A stretch of 64,000 bases of DNA from the NCBI GenBank assembly GCA_964588335.1, contig CAZPOV010000004.1, forward strand, positions 1 through 64,000, written 5' to 3'. Shown here piece by piece: positions 17,662-26,422 of this stretch. The notes below the pieces were generated by a model. It saw nothing but the letters and a program-made list of their open reading frames with translations. It was not told the DNA's origin and searched no databases. This stretch comes from JAGQZY01 sp964588335 (GTDB lineage Bacteria; Bdellovibrionota; Bdellovibrionia; Bdellovibrionales; JAGQZY01). A program made the position numbers and the translations under genes. Numbering within the stretch: the stretch's first letter is position 1; every line of letters begins with the position of its first letter.

Positions 17662-18134
17662 TAGTTGTTCATTTCCTTTTTGATCTCTTCAAGCAAGCCG
17701 TTGCAAGCGTCCTCTAAAAGATCAAGAACCAGCTCGAAACTCTCCGGTCCACCGTAATAGGGATCGGGGACCTGATCGTGGGGATGATTAGAAGCAAAGT
17801 CCATCATTTTACGAATTTTGTATTTAAGGTCATCCGCAGTCAATGCAACCACATTTTTATAATTACTATTGTCCATAGTGATCACGTAATCAAAGGCTTC
17901 AAGATCGCTGCGTTCAAGGCCGCGGGCAATACTCTCAAGTTTGTAACCGCGAGAGTTGGCGTGCTCTTGCATGCGCTCGTCCGCCGGTTCCCCAGCATGG
18001 TGAGCTGTTGTGCCACAAGAATCGATCTGGATTTTGTCCTCAAGACCTTCTTTTTTCACAAGGTGAGTAAAAACTCCCTCGGCGGCTGGTGATCGACAAA
18101 TATTACCTAAACAAACAAAAAGTACCTTTTTCAT
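17661..18134 (-). CDS. Low-molecular-weight protein-tyrosine-phosphatase family enzyme
   Basis: The signature loop CLGNICRSP (residues 8-16, CX5R with the nucleophile Cys and the binding Arg) lies at the N-terminus. The general-acid Asp is in VPDPYYGG (about 123). At 157 aa the protein has the usual length. It abuts the adenosine-deaminase-like gene (stop at 18135, start at 18134) and is coupled to the fructosamine-kinase gene. Given that neighbour, the natural substrate may be ribulosamine 5-phosphate adducts rather than phosphotyrosine (inference from the known gene pairing). Confidence 0.92.
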   Translation of the reverse strand: MKKVLFVCLGNICRSPAAEGVFTHLVKKEGLEDKIQIDSCGTTAHHAGEPADERMQEHANSRGYKLESIARGLERSDLEAFDYVITMDNSNYKNVVALTADDLKYKIRKMMDFASNHPHDQVPDPYYGGPESFELVLDLLEDACNGLLEEIKKEMNN

Positions 18135-19772
18135 TTAAAAATCTTCCTCCGCTGCGGCTTGTTTTCTCATTTGCCAAAGTTTTTGGCTCATAAAAGGGCG
18201 TCGGGTTTCGCCTGTACAAACTAACAATAGTTTGGTGATTTTCAAGTTCATTGGGTCGGTGAATAAAAGAATCATCATCTCTCGAATATAATTGGTACTG
18301 AGAGTGATGTAATTGTCGGTGCCGACCCCTAGTTTCAATCCCTTTTTCTCCCACCAAGAGAACGGGTGATCTTTGTAATCTTCAAATTGGCCGGTCAGCT
18401 TTTTATTGGAGGAGGGCAGGGCAATTACAGAAAGTTGCTTATCGATCATTCGATTTAAAATATCGTGTTGATAATGTTCAACCTCGCGGGCCATATGGAA
18501 TTTTGTCTTAACAAAAGTTGTGAATTCACTTTTTGAAAGTTCAACGCCGTTTAGCAGTTTGTCGCGAACCTTAGTATAGGAGCTCCAGTCCATGGCATTG
18601 ATCTCATCGTATTCGATGCTGCCTTTTTCCAAAGGTTCTCCGCGGCGATTGTAGTGCATCACGCGCTGGAAGATACTGTGGTAATAAAAATTAGGATTGA
18701 TCCCCAGAGACAGGCCATGCTCGATGGCGTCGACATGCCAAATGTTCATGGCATTATCCACAGATTGAATCCCCATACGCAAAGTCTTCCAAGTTTCTCC
18801 ATGGTGCGATCGAATCTTTAGGCCAATGGATTGCAGTTTGCGAAATCCCACCTTCATTTCTTGAAAGTGTGATTTGCGATACAGCTCTTTTTCACTTCCC
18901 ACGGTATCCACTTCCAACACATTGGGGTGAAGTTCCGGGTGATCTTCTAAAATGCGACGCAGCTCTGCCACTTGATAGTCGAAGTCTTCTTTCTTGTTTT
19001 TAAAGCGTTTGGAGTCATAAAAGTCCGGCTCTTTACGAAAACAGGGAGACAGAATAAATTCGAACTCAGGATGCTCTTTCTGAAACCTTTTAAGTCCATC
19101 AAACAAGCCAAGCAACACATCTTGAGGCGTGATGTTTTCAATTCCCGGAATCTGTTCAGAAGATTTGGTTGTTGAGCGCGACAGCGAGAACTTAAGGCGA
19201 ATGGCACCAATATTGTATTGGTCCCAAAGGCTTTGGGCCAAATGGTAGGCTGCATCGGCGTGGGCCTGGCGATCCACCAAGGTGAGTTTCGCCAAATAAA
19301 GGATCTTCAAATAGCGATCAAACTTTTCGGTGTCTTGCAGACGAATCAGAGCGTCGACATCCGCCGCCGACTTAATGGGAAGGCTGTTCTCACCATAGAC
19401 CTCTTTGATTTTTTCTTCATAAATCGCCTTCTGCGGCCCCTCTAAAAGCGCTTTCACCCGAGGATAGATATACTCCGCAGTCAGTGAACCGGTCAGGTGG
19501 ATGTGCTCTTCGCGGTAACGTAAGGGAAAATGATTGAAAAAACGAAACAGGGCTCGGCCAATCTGATGTTCAAAAAGTTGTTCGATTTCAATTTGATCAA
19601 TCCGGTAGGCATTTAAAAGCTGAAGAAAGGTAATGACCTCAGTTTTAATATCTTTTGGAAGAGTCGGTGCTTGAACCATAAGTTCAAGAGTGTCCAGAAG
19701 GCTCAATCCATTGGTTTCGCTTATGGTGTGAATGAGTCTTGAATAAATTCTATCGTTGAGTTTCTGGGGCAT
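18135..19772 (-). CDS. Adenosine-deaminase-like metal-dependent hydrolase, 545 aa
   Basis: The amidohydrolase metal centre is recognisable: HIHLTGS (about residue 90, the HxH pair), SHHGET (about 322, third His and catalytic Glu), DAIEHG (about 345) and GVGTDN (about 482, metal-binding Asp). True adenosine deaminases read TDDP at the last motif, whereas here it is TDNY. The protein is ~200 residues longer than classic Add because of a long N-terminal extension. The substrate may therefore be another purine nucleoside or an adenosine-like compound. It is first in a minus-strand unit with the LMW-PTP and fructosamine-kinase genes, with no gap to the PTP. Confidence 0.8.
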   Translation of the reverse strand: MPQKLNDRIYSRLIHTISETNGLSLLDTLELMVQAPTLPKDIKTEVITFLQLLNAYRIDQIEIEQLFEHQIGRALFRFFNHFPLRYREEHIHLTGSLTAEYIYPRVKALLEGPQKAIYEEKIKEVYGENSLPIKSAADVDALIRLQDTEKFDRYLKILYLAKLTLVDRQAHADAAYHLAQSLWDQYNIGAIRLKFSLSRSTTKSSEQIPGIENITPQDVLLGLFDGLKRFQKEHPEFEFILSPCFRKEPDFYDSKRFKNKKEDFDYQVAELRRILEDHPELHPNVLEVDTVGSEKELYRKSHFQEMKVGFRKLQSIGLKIRSHHGETWKTLRMGIQSVDNAMNIWHVDAIEHGLSLGINPNFYYHSIFQRVMHYNRRGEPLEKGSIEYDEINAMDWSSYTKVRDKLLNGVELSKSEFTTFVKTKFHMAREVEHYQHDILNRMIDKQLSVIALPSSNKKLTGQFEDYKDHPFSWWEKKGLKLGVGTDNYITLSTNYIREMMILLFTDPMNLKITKLLLVCTGETRRPFMSQKLWQMRKQAAAEEDF

Positions 19773-19803
19773 AAGGCGGCTTTAGAATGACAGAAAAGCC
19801 TTG

Positions 19804-19829
19804 AAAAAGCCACCAGAAATTCTGGTGGC
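19804..19829 (-). terminator. Intrinsic terminator after the alpha/beta hydrolase
   Basis: On the minus strand GCCACCAGAAT pairs with ATTCTGGTGGC in an almost perfect hairpin, followed by TTTTT. It separates the hydrolase gene from the adenosine-deaminase-like unit. Confidence 0.8.
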
Positions 19830-19845
19830 CGAGCTTTGGATTTTT

Positions 19846-20892
19846 TTAATAGGAAGCCAGAGGCAAATATTGATCCATCCACGTGAAGGCGGCCGGACGA
19901 GGATTGGCAAGCCCAAATCTTTCGGTGAAAAAGCGGGCGACTTTTCGGCGTCCACTGGAAGGGAACAAAAAGTAAAGAACCGTGGAAACGTGGCTGTCGT
20001 TATAATAATGGGCTTCCGGTTCTCCAAAAGCCTCGTGCAAGAGGTATTGGTTGTCGGTGGGAACATGTCGGTCTTGAGTGGCGATCACCATATTCAAGGT
20101 TTCCGGTAACATGGTCAGCGCTAAATCCACGGGATCGTAGGTGATGTAGTCTCGAAGATAGTCTTCGTACTCTTCTTGCGACTCCATGTTCAATTCACGC
20201 ATGCGTTTGCGACGAATCACCGATACCTCATCTTGATCACTGGTGGCCAGAATCTGAGGAATGTCACCGCCGGCGACAACAAAATAACCAGCCGAGATAC
20301 TGGGTTGGGTGGCCATAACAAAAGCACTGAGAATGCCGCCAAGACTAACCCCAAACACACCAACCCGCTTCTCGTCCAAGTTGGGATCCTGTTCAATCAT
20401 AACCATGGCACCTTTCATAGCGGCACCGATACGGTAGAAAGTCTCTTGGTGATCCTCAGGAGGTAAAAGTTTTCCATTGGCCTGTTTTTCAATGTTGGCA
20501 AAATCGTTGGTCAGAATGATGGCCGCCATATCGCTATCGCAAAGAGTCTCAGCGGTTTTGCGATCCAGATAATTGATGCCGCCAATGGGAGGCAGCATAA
20601 GTACGGCAGGAACTCTTTCTTCACCCAAGCTTTCACGGTTAGGAATGTACATCGACATCGTTACGGTCATCGGCTCGGCCGCACCCGGATACTCGGTTTC
20701 AAACTCGCGGGTGTAAACCCAACAGCTAGAGAAATACCCACCGTCTTTTGAGCTTTTTATTTCACGATAAACGCCAGGATACTGAAACTCTTCGACGATG
20801 GCGGCCACATCTTGTGGAGCCAAAGGGTCGCGAGCCATTAACTGTTGAGAAAAAAGAAAAAGGCTCACAAGAGCCAAGAAAAATCTATCCAT
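19846..20892 (-). CDS. Secreted alpha/beta-hydrolase, 348 aa
   Basis: The ATG at 20892 has GGGGG about 6 bases upstream. A signal peptide (MDRFFLALVSLFLFSQQLMA) precedes a serine-hydrolase domain. The oxyanion stretch MLPPIGGINYLDR (about 90-102), the nucleophile elbow FGVSLGG, and later ATQDRHVP and DSHVSTVLYFLF supply plausible Asp and His. The substrate is unknown; the phrase PAVLMLPPIGG is typical of dienelactone-hydrolase-like secreted esterases. A terminator follows. Confidence 0.8.
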   Translation of the reverse strand: MDRFFLALVSLFLFSQQLMARDPLAPQDVAAIVEEFQYPGVYREIKSSKDGGYFSSCWVYTREFETEYPGAAEPMTVTMSMYIPNRESLGEERVPAVLMLPPIGGINYLDRKTAETLCDSDMAAIILTNDFANIEKQANGKLLPPEDHQETFYRIGAAMKGAMVMIEQDPNLDEKRVGVFGVSLGGILSAFVMATQPSISAGYFVVAGGDIPQILATSDQDEVSVIRRKRMRELNMESQEEYEDYLRDYITYDPVDLALTMLPETLNMVIATQDRHVPTDNQYLLHEAFGEPEAHYYNDSHVSTVLYFLFPSSGRRKVARFFTERFGLANPRPAAFTWMDQYLPLASY

Positions 20893-21014
20893 AGAAACCC
20901 CCAATAAATCCGTCTAGTGGAGCTCTTATGATAGAGAAAAGCTTAAAAAAAAGGCTATTAAAAAATTATTTTATGGTTTGCGTTCTGTCAGGCTCTTTCA
21001 TGAGCGACGCGTTA

Positions 21015-21033
21015 CCTTGTCACTCTGACAAGG
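21015..21033. repeat. Perfect 8-base inverted repeat spanning the pepN stop codon
   Basis: CCTTGTCA and TGACAAGG flank a 3-base loop and include the pepN TGA. No T run follows on the minus strand, so it is not a standard terminator. It could stabilise the mRNA 3' end. Confidence 0.4.
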
Positions 21034-23656
21034 CCCGTGTCACTATCTCGTATAGATTGTTCGAAAGCTTAGCAGCCTTCATTTTTTCAAGAGCTTTTTT
21101 CATTCCCGCTTGGTACTCGGGCGCCATTTTTTTCCAATTGTTAAAGCAAGAGCCCAATCGCGCGGCGACCTGAGGATTGCGGCTATCGACGTCCATGGTT
21201 TTATCAGCGAACCAATCATAAACTTCACCATTTTTTTGATGAAAATGCGCCCAATTGTTCTGCGCAAACGAATAGAGCAAGGCATAGATGTTGTTCGGAT
21301 TGGTTTTATCAAAGTCTTCGGATTCGTAACGACTTTTTAAGTCCGCAAAGGCGGTCTCAGTGCGAGCTATCGCTGTCACACTAAAAAGTTTATTTAGAAC
21401 CAAGGCATCCTGATGCCATTCATCGCGAAACTCCTGCATCGCCTTTTTGTATTCGTCGCTGTTGTACTTTGACAGTCGAGCCAACGCTGCCAGTTGATCG
21501 GTCATGTTGTTGGATTCAGTAAACTGTTTGTAGAAAATCGGCGCGCCAGCGGCCTCATCGTGGCGGTACAGATAATTGAGCAATGTGTTTTTGAAACTTC
21601 TTAAAGCCACATCTTTAGCCGACTGCCCCAGTTTTCGATCAGCCAGTTTCTGGTAGGCTGTAATAATTGTCTGATGATTTTTTTCGGCCATCTGATGGTA
21701 AAATTGAGTGTAGGCTTTGTGCAAATTTTCAGGATCAAGGTTTTCAATAAACTGCGCCAAGCGGTGGGTTTGTGGCAGTTCCAAAAGTTTGGCTGTTAAA
21801 GCCGGGTCCTCTTCCCCTTTCTTAACCAACTCATCACAGGCACTGATCAGCTCAGCAGGAATCTGTGGAGTTTGGCCATTGCCAATTTCATTGTAAAATC
21901 GAATCAAAGTCTGGCGGAAAAGTTTTTGTCCCGACTCCCAGCGGTTAAAACTGTCGGGATCTTTGGTCATCAACAAATAAAGATCGGTGTCAGGTTGTTC
22001 AAAATTGATTTGAACCGGTGCTGAAAACTCGCGGTTCATCGACAAAATCGGCTCTTGGCTGATGTTGGTCAAAGTGAAGGTTTGGTTTTTCTTGGTCAAT
22101 TCTAGGACCACGGTTTTCTGGGTCTGGTCGCTGCCTTCAATGGTAAAGTCCATGGGACTTCCAGCGCGTGAAATCAATCCCACTTTAAAGGGAATGTGAA
22201 AAGCTTTGTTTTCTTCACCATTGCGCGGATCAACGGTCTTTTGTTGCAACTCGATTTCAAATTTTTGTTCACTTTCAAGATAGCGGGTGTGGATCGAAAT
22301 CTCTGGTGTCCCGGCGTAATCGTACCAACGTTTAAATTGGCTGAGATCTCGGCCCGATACTTTTTCCATAGCCAAAATCCAATCGTCGGTGGTGACGGCT
22401 TGGCCATCAAAAAGTTCAAAATATTTGGTCACGCCTTTTTTAAACATGTTAGGGCCAAGAAGGGTGTGCAGCATCCGAATCACTTCAGCCCCCTTCTCGT
22501 AAACAGTGACGGTGTAAAAGTTGTCGATGGCAATGTAAGAGGCCGGGCGCACCGGGTGAGCCATGGGTCCAGAGTCCTCAGGGAATTGCCGGGCTCGCAG
22601 CATGGCCACATCTTCAATGCGCTTTACCGGCCGTGAGTTCATGTCACTGCTGAACTCTTGATCGCGAAAAACAGTCAGGCCTTCTTTTAAACTCAGTTGA
22701 AACCAGTCGCGGCAGGTGACTCGGTTGCCGGTCCAGTTGTGAAAGTACTCGTGTCCAATCACCCGTTGGATGCCTTGGTATTCGTCGTCAGTGGCGGTGT
22801 CGGAGCTGGCCAGAACATATTTCGAGTTAAAAATGTTCAGGCCTTTGTTTTCCATCGCTCCCATGTTGAAATCGTCGACGGCGACAACATTGTAAACGTC
22901 CAAGTCGTACTCCAAGCGATAGGTCTCTTCATCCCACTTCATGGCCTGTTTTAAAGAGTCCATAGCGAAGCGCGCGCGCTCTTGTTTGCCTTTATCAACA
23001 AAGATTTTTAAATCCACTTTACGATTGGAGCGGGTCAGAAACGAGTCCTCAATCCAATCCAAATCACCGGCCACCAAAGCAAAAAGATAGCAGGGTTTGG
23101 GAAAGGGATCTTCCCAAACCGCGAGATGGCGTCCGCCATCCAAATCTTTTTCTTCAATCAAGTTTCCGTTCGATAGCAATACAGGATAGCGATTTTTATC
23201 GGCCGAGACTGTTGTGCGGTATTTGGTCAACACATCCGGGCGGTCCATGAAGAAAGTGGTTCGTCGAAAACCTTGAGCTTCCATTTGCGTGCAAAAAACG
23301 GTTTTGGTTTTATATAGGCCGGAAAAGGCTTTGTTGGTGTGGGGCTCAAGGCGCACTTTAGTTTCTAAAAAAAATGTGTCGGGGCAGTTGTAAATGTGAA
23401 GACCATCATCGTCTTGTTTGTACTCAGACTCTTTTAGAATTTCATCATCTCGGCGTATTTCTAGTAAATCCAAAATGCGCCCATTCAGATAAAGGCTGTC
23501 GCTGGAGTCTTTGCTTTTCGGATTTCTTTTAAACAGCATTTTAGAAACCACAAAGGTTTCTTCTTCATGGAGTTGAAAGTCCAAGTCAATATTGGGGATC
23601 AAAAACACAGGGGGTTGATAATCCTTCAAAAAAATCGTTTGAGGTGTCGTCGACAT
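21020..23656 (-). CDS. pepN: Aminopeptidase N (M1 metallopeptidase)
   Basis: The enzyme removes N-terminal residues from peptides in the cytoplasm. Motifs are GAMENKGLNIF (about 265, exopeptidase motif), the zinc site HEYFHNWTGNR (about 302) and the third ligand Glu in LKEGLTVFRD. TVYEKGAEVIRM carries the catalytic Tyr region. At 878 aa from ATG 23656 it matches the usual ~870. That start has GGAG 8 bases upstream, while the ORF extension to 23716 reads unlike the family. There is no signal peptide. It likely feeds on peptides from protein turnover, which suits a predatory or protein-consuming lifestyle (inference). Confidence 0.95.
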   Translation of the reverse strand: MSTTPQTIFLKDYQPPVFLIPNIDLDFQLHEEETFVVSKMLFKRNPKSKDSSDSLYLNGRILDLLEIRRDDEILKESEYKQDDDGLHIYNCPDTFFLETKVRLEPHTNKAFSGLYKTKTVFCTQMEAQGFRRTTFFMDRPDVLTKYRTTVSADKNRYPVLLSNGNLIEEKDLDGGRHLAVWEDPFPKPCYLFALVAGDLDWIEDSFLTRSNRKVDLKIFVDKGKQERARFAMDSLKQAMKWDEETYRLEYDLDVYNVVAVDDFNMGAMENKGLNIFNSKYVLASSDTATDDEYQGIQRVIGHEYFHNWTGNRVTCRDWFQLSLKEGLTVFRDQEFSSDMNSRPVKRIEDVAMLRARQFPEDSGPMAHPVRPASYIAIDNFYTVTVYEKGAEVIRMLHTLLGPNMFKKGVTKYFELFDGQAVTTDDWILAMEKVSGRDLSQFKRWYDYAGTPEISIHTRYLESEQKFEIELQQKTVDPRNGEENKAFHIPFKVGLISRAGSPMDFTIEGSDQTQKTVVLELTKKNQTFTLTNISQEPILSMNREFSAPVQINFEQPDTDLYLLMTKDPDSFNRWESGQKLFRQTLIRFYNEIGNGQTPQIPAELISACDELVKKGEEDPALTAKLLELPQTHRLAQFIENLDPENLHKAYTQFYHQMAEKNHQTIITAYQKLADRKLGQSAKDVALRSFKNTLLNYLYRHDEAAGAPIFYKQFTESNNMTDQLAALARLSKYNSDEYKKAMQEFRDEWHQDALVLNKLFSVTAIARTETAFADLKSRYESEDFDKTNPNNIYALLYSFAQNNWAHFHQKNGEVYDWFADKTMDVDSRNPQVAARLGSCFNNWKKMAPEYQAGMKKALEKMKAAKLSNNLYEIVTRALSE

Positions 23657-23744
23657 CGTTTGGCTCCATGGTTGTACGTGGTCCAAACAGGTAGCAAATT
23701 CACCGCAGCTCTGCAAGCGACGAAGGCTGGAAATGCCTTTGTTT

Positions 23745-24191
23745 TCAGTTGTTTCTTAGGTTTTGGAACTTATCCAGCTTTTTCTGCATCCCAGCAGGGG
23801 GCAAATCACTAAATTGAAAGGGAAAGCTAATGTCCAGGTTCTCACCCTCGGGGTGGACTGGAAAGTCCCAGGAAGTGATTCCAGCGAACAAACACTTGTT
23901 TAAGGTTTGGTTTTTTAAGGTGGATTTTTCGGGAATCATTTTAGGGTTGGTGGCTTTGCCATCGGGGCCGACCACAAAGTTCACTAAAACTTTACCTTTT
24001 AGTTTCGCCCCATTCTCCGAAGTCAGAGCTTTGCGATAGCAATAGCTCAGATATTTGCGGTGGGCACCAATGGCGGCGCGAATCTTATTGCGATCCACAC
24101 TGGGTTTGGCTGGCTGAGGAGCCGGTGGGGCTTCCTTAACCGGGGTGGTACATTGAGCGAGTACAAATAAAAGAGGCAAAATCCTACGCAT
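23745..24191 (-). CDS. Lipoprotein with AgmX/TonB-C-like domain, 148 aa
   Basis: The signal peptide MRRILPLLFVLAQC ends in a Cys with AQ before it (imperfect lipobox). A short Pro/Ala linker (EAPPAPQPAKPS) precedes a ~95-residue domain with YLSYCYRKAL, GKVLVNFVVGPDGKATNPKM and CLFAGITSWDFPVHPEG. This spacing (Y-C-Y, V-V-xx-DGx-V, L-xx-C, W-x-FP) is the AgmX/PglI C-terminal (TonB-C-like) domain found in gliding and envelope proteins of Myxococcus and relatives. A periplasmic link between inner and outer membrane parts is plausible but unproven. Confidence 0.8.
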   Translation of the reverse strand: MRRILPLLFVLAQCTTPVKEAPPAPQPAKPSVDRNKIRAAIGAHRKYLSYCYRKALTSENGAKLKGKVLVNFVVGPDGKATNPKMIPEKSTLKNQTLNKCLFAGITSWDFPVHPEGENLDISFPFQFSDLPPAGMQKKLDKFQNLRNN

Positions 24192-24303
24192 GGGTAAATA
24201 ATAGATCCTCGTCGTGAAGACGTAAATCCTTTGTTGAAATATCCCAAGGTGTTAATCGTGGTTGTGGTCGACTTTTGCACAGTCCGGCTGTTATAAGCCC
24301 AGT

Positions 24304-24990
24304 ATGCAGTGGCAGAAATTCAAAAAGTTGAACTATTTAGTGGACCAAAAAGATAAGGCTGACACCTGTGTCGTTCTTTTCCATGGTTACGGAGCTGATG
24401 CCAATGACTTAGGCAGCCTAGCTCAAATATATAAAATCAAAGAAACCACCGACTGGTATTTTCCACAAGGTGTTTTGGAAGTTCCCATCGGTCCTATGAT
24501 GTCGGGGCGGGCTTGGTTCGAGTTGCGAGTCAGTGACTTTGAGCAAGTGTCCGGAGGCAAGGTCACCGATGTGCCGATTCGTAAAGAAGACGAAAAAGTG
24601 ATTCAAGAGGTCTGCGCCTGGCTCAACCATTTGGGCAAGCTTTACAAAAATGTCTTCATTGGCGGCTTTAGCCAAGGTGCGATTTTAACCAGTCACGCGT
24701 TTTACCGCTTGAATTTCACTCCCAAAGCTCTGGTTTTGTTGTCGGGATTTTTAGTGGCTCCGGCGGCTTTTCCGACTTTAGCAAAAGAGCAACAGGTGCC
24801 ATTTTTTCAAAGCCATGGCGAGCGTGATGAAGTCCTTAATGTGGCGGGTGCGCAAAAGCTCTTTAACAAGTTGCAAGACTTGGGCATGAAGGGGCAATGG
24901 CACAGCTTCAATGGCGGTCACGAAATTCCATTGGATGTTATTGCTGAGTCACAAATTTTTCTAAATTCTGTTTTAGAGAAGTCGGAATAG
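24304..24990 (+). CDS. Carboxylesterase/phospholipase-family serine hydrolase
   Basis: This is a cytoplasmic alpha/beta hydrolase of the small carboxylesterase (acyl-protein thioesterase-like) family. VVLFHGYGADANDLG is the oxyanion region, FIGGFSQGAILT the nucleophile elbow (GFSQG), SHGERDEVLNV the Asp region and FNGGHEIP the catalytic His. The start at ATG 24304 (MQWQKF) fits the family; the upstream extension to 24262 lacks support. Its last 53 bases overlap the 3' end of the convergent thioesterase gene. Confidence 0.85.
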   Translation: MQWQKFKKLNYLVDQKDKADTCVVLFHGYGADANDLGSLAQIYKIKETTDWYFPQGVLEVPIGPMMSGRAWFELRVSDFEQVSGGKVTDVPIRKEDEKVIQEVCAWLNHLGKLYKNVFIGGFSQGAILTSHAFYRLNFTPKALVLLSGFLVAPAAFPTLAKEQQVPFFQSHGERDEVLNVAGAQKLFNKLQDLGMKGQWHSFNGGHEIPLDVIAESQIFLNSVLEKSE

Positions 24991-25348
24991 TCACTTTACT
25001 GAAAGTCTTTCGATCAACAGCCACATGAGTGGAGCGAAAAACCGCCCGTGGCTTTTCCTGTGAACCCACCGAATACTGCAGTTGAAAACTTGAATTAGAA
25101 AGCCGGCACACTTCAATAAAAACGGAATAGGATTCTAAGGGCATCAGAGGTTGCATGTACTCGCCTTCGAAATGGCGAAGGGGGTATATGGTTTCGGGAT
25201 CCAAGAAAAAAGCCTTGGGGTCTTGCTTTAGGGCGACCACGAAGTCTTCGTAGCAACGGTGAATTTTGGTGAACAAGCCGCCAGAAAACGCGATCCCTGC
25301 TGGATCGGCCTCATCGAAGTGAATCTTCATCTCAGTTTCAAAAGCCAT
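24938..25348 (-). CDS. Acyl-CoA thioesterase, 4HBT hot-dog fold (YbgC-like)
   Basis: MAFETEMKIHFDEADPAGIAFSGGLF carries the catalytic DxDxxG-like Asp pattern of 4-hydroxybenzoyl-CoA-type thioesterases (DEADPAGIAF). Next come FFLDPETIYPLRHFEGEYMQPL and the strand pattern FIEVCRLSNSSFQLQYSV. Such enzymes hydrolyse acyl-CoA or acyl-ACP thioesters. The ATG at 25348 fits the family start, but no strong ribosome site is visible. The frame is open to 25408. It overlaps the convergent esterase gene by 53 bases. Confidence 0.8.
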   Translation of the reverse strand: MAFETEMKIHFDEADPAGIAFSGGLFTKIHRCYEDFVVALKQDPKAFFLDPETIYPLRHFEGEYMQPLMPLESYSVFIEVCRLSNSSFQLQYSVGSQEKPRAVFRSTHVAVDRKTFSKVTIPTSLKQNLEKFVTQQ

Positions 25349-25459
25349 GGCCCGTTTTGCCACTATTTCTTGTGGGACGGTAGAGGACAGAATGATGCAT
25401 AGCAGCAAGGGGCGAACACTGATTCTAGAATAGGGGGTTCTTTGATAAACCTCTAAGCC

Positions 25460-26422
25460 GTGAAAATATCGGATATTAAGTACTATTCGGAAAAAGACTT
25501 TCCTTCCTATTTGCCCAAATTGAACAAGCTTTATGACGACCTGTTTGAGGGTGGAAAAGGGTTTCGGTCTTTGTTAACGCAGAAAGTGGCGGGTCCCCTT
25601 GCGTTGGATCGCCAGACCGTAGTGCTTTTGTGTCAGACCATCGAGTTTATTCACAACGCGTCCCTTTTACATGATGACCTGGTCGACCGTTCCAATCTTC
25701 GGCGCGGCAAAACCTCGGCTTGGCTGAAGTACACGCCCGAGTATGCCGTACTGGCAGGTGATTATCTTTTGGCGCGGGTCATGACCAATTTGTCGGCCTA
25801 CGGCAACATTCAACTGGTGCAATTGACCAGCGAAACCATTGCCGAACTTTTAGAAGGGGAGTGGATTCAGGACTCTTTGGTGGGTGACTTCAATTTAACT
25901 TTTGATCAGCTGACTGAAGTCCATGGCCTAAAAACCGCTTCGCTTTTTCGTTGGTGTCTGTACGCTCCGTTTGTCGCCAAAGAATGGAACGATAAAGTGG
26001 TTAAAGATCTGGTTTACGACTTAGGAACCACTTTGGGTCTGTTGTTTCAACGCAGTGACGACCTTTTGGATTACGACATTCGCAATGGTGAGAGCAAAGC
26101 CATTTTGGGAGATATCAAGTCGGGTTACCTGAATTCTTTTGGGGCCTATTTCTGTCGTGATCTCTCCAGTGAAGAGCGCTTGCGTTTAAAGAAAGTGGAA
26201 AGTCTGGGTGAAATCTACCGCATCATCGGTGAGGAAAAGTTTTTTAAAGACGTCGAGAGTTTTGATCAAATGAATCAAGAGCTGATTGCCTTGTATGATC
26301 ACAAGCTGGACTTGCTGGAAAAGGAGTTGCAGGGGCCGCAGAAAAAGATGGTGAAAAATCTGCGTGACCTTCCAGAAATATTGTACTGGCGACGCAAACC
26401 GAAGGCGGGGAGTGGCTCTTGA
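25460..26422 (+). CDS. Trans-polyprenyl diphosphate synthase
   Basis: The enzyme elongates allylic diphosphates with isopentenyl diphosphate to make the quinone side chain. The first Asp-rich motif is in LLHDDLVDRSNLRRG (about 72-77, DDxxD). The second is RSDDLLDYD (about 200). GGKGFRSLL near residue 33 matches the substrate-binding GKR(x)R region. The GTG start is at 25460. The next gene is a UbiA-type prenyltransferase whose TTG start overlaps this stop (TTGA), so product and user are translationally coupled. This points to menaquinone or ubiquinone synthesis. Confidence 0.9.
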   Translation: MKISDIKYYSEKDFPSYLPKLNKLYDDLFEGGKGFRSLLTQKVAGPLALDRQTVVLLCQTIEFIHNASLLHDDLVDRSNLRRGKTSAWLKYTPEYAVLAGDYLLARVMTNLSAYGNIQLVQLTSETIAELLEGEWIQDSLVGDFNLTFDQLTEVHGLKTASLFRWCLYAPFVAKEWNDKVVKDLVYDLGTTLGLLFQRSDDLLDYDIRNGESKAILGDIKSGYLNSFGAYFCRDLSSEERLRLKKVESLGEIYRIIGEEKFFKDVESFDQMNQELIALYDHKLDLLEKELQGPQKKMVKNLRDLPEILYWRRKPKAGSGS

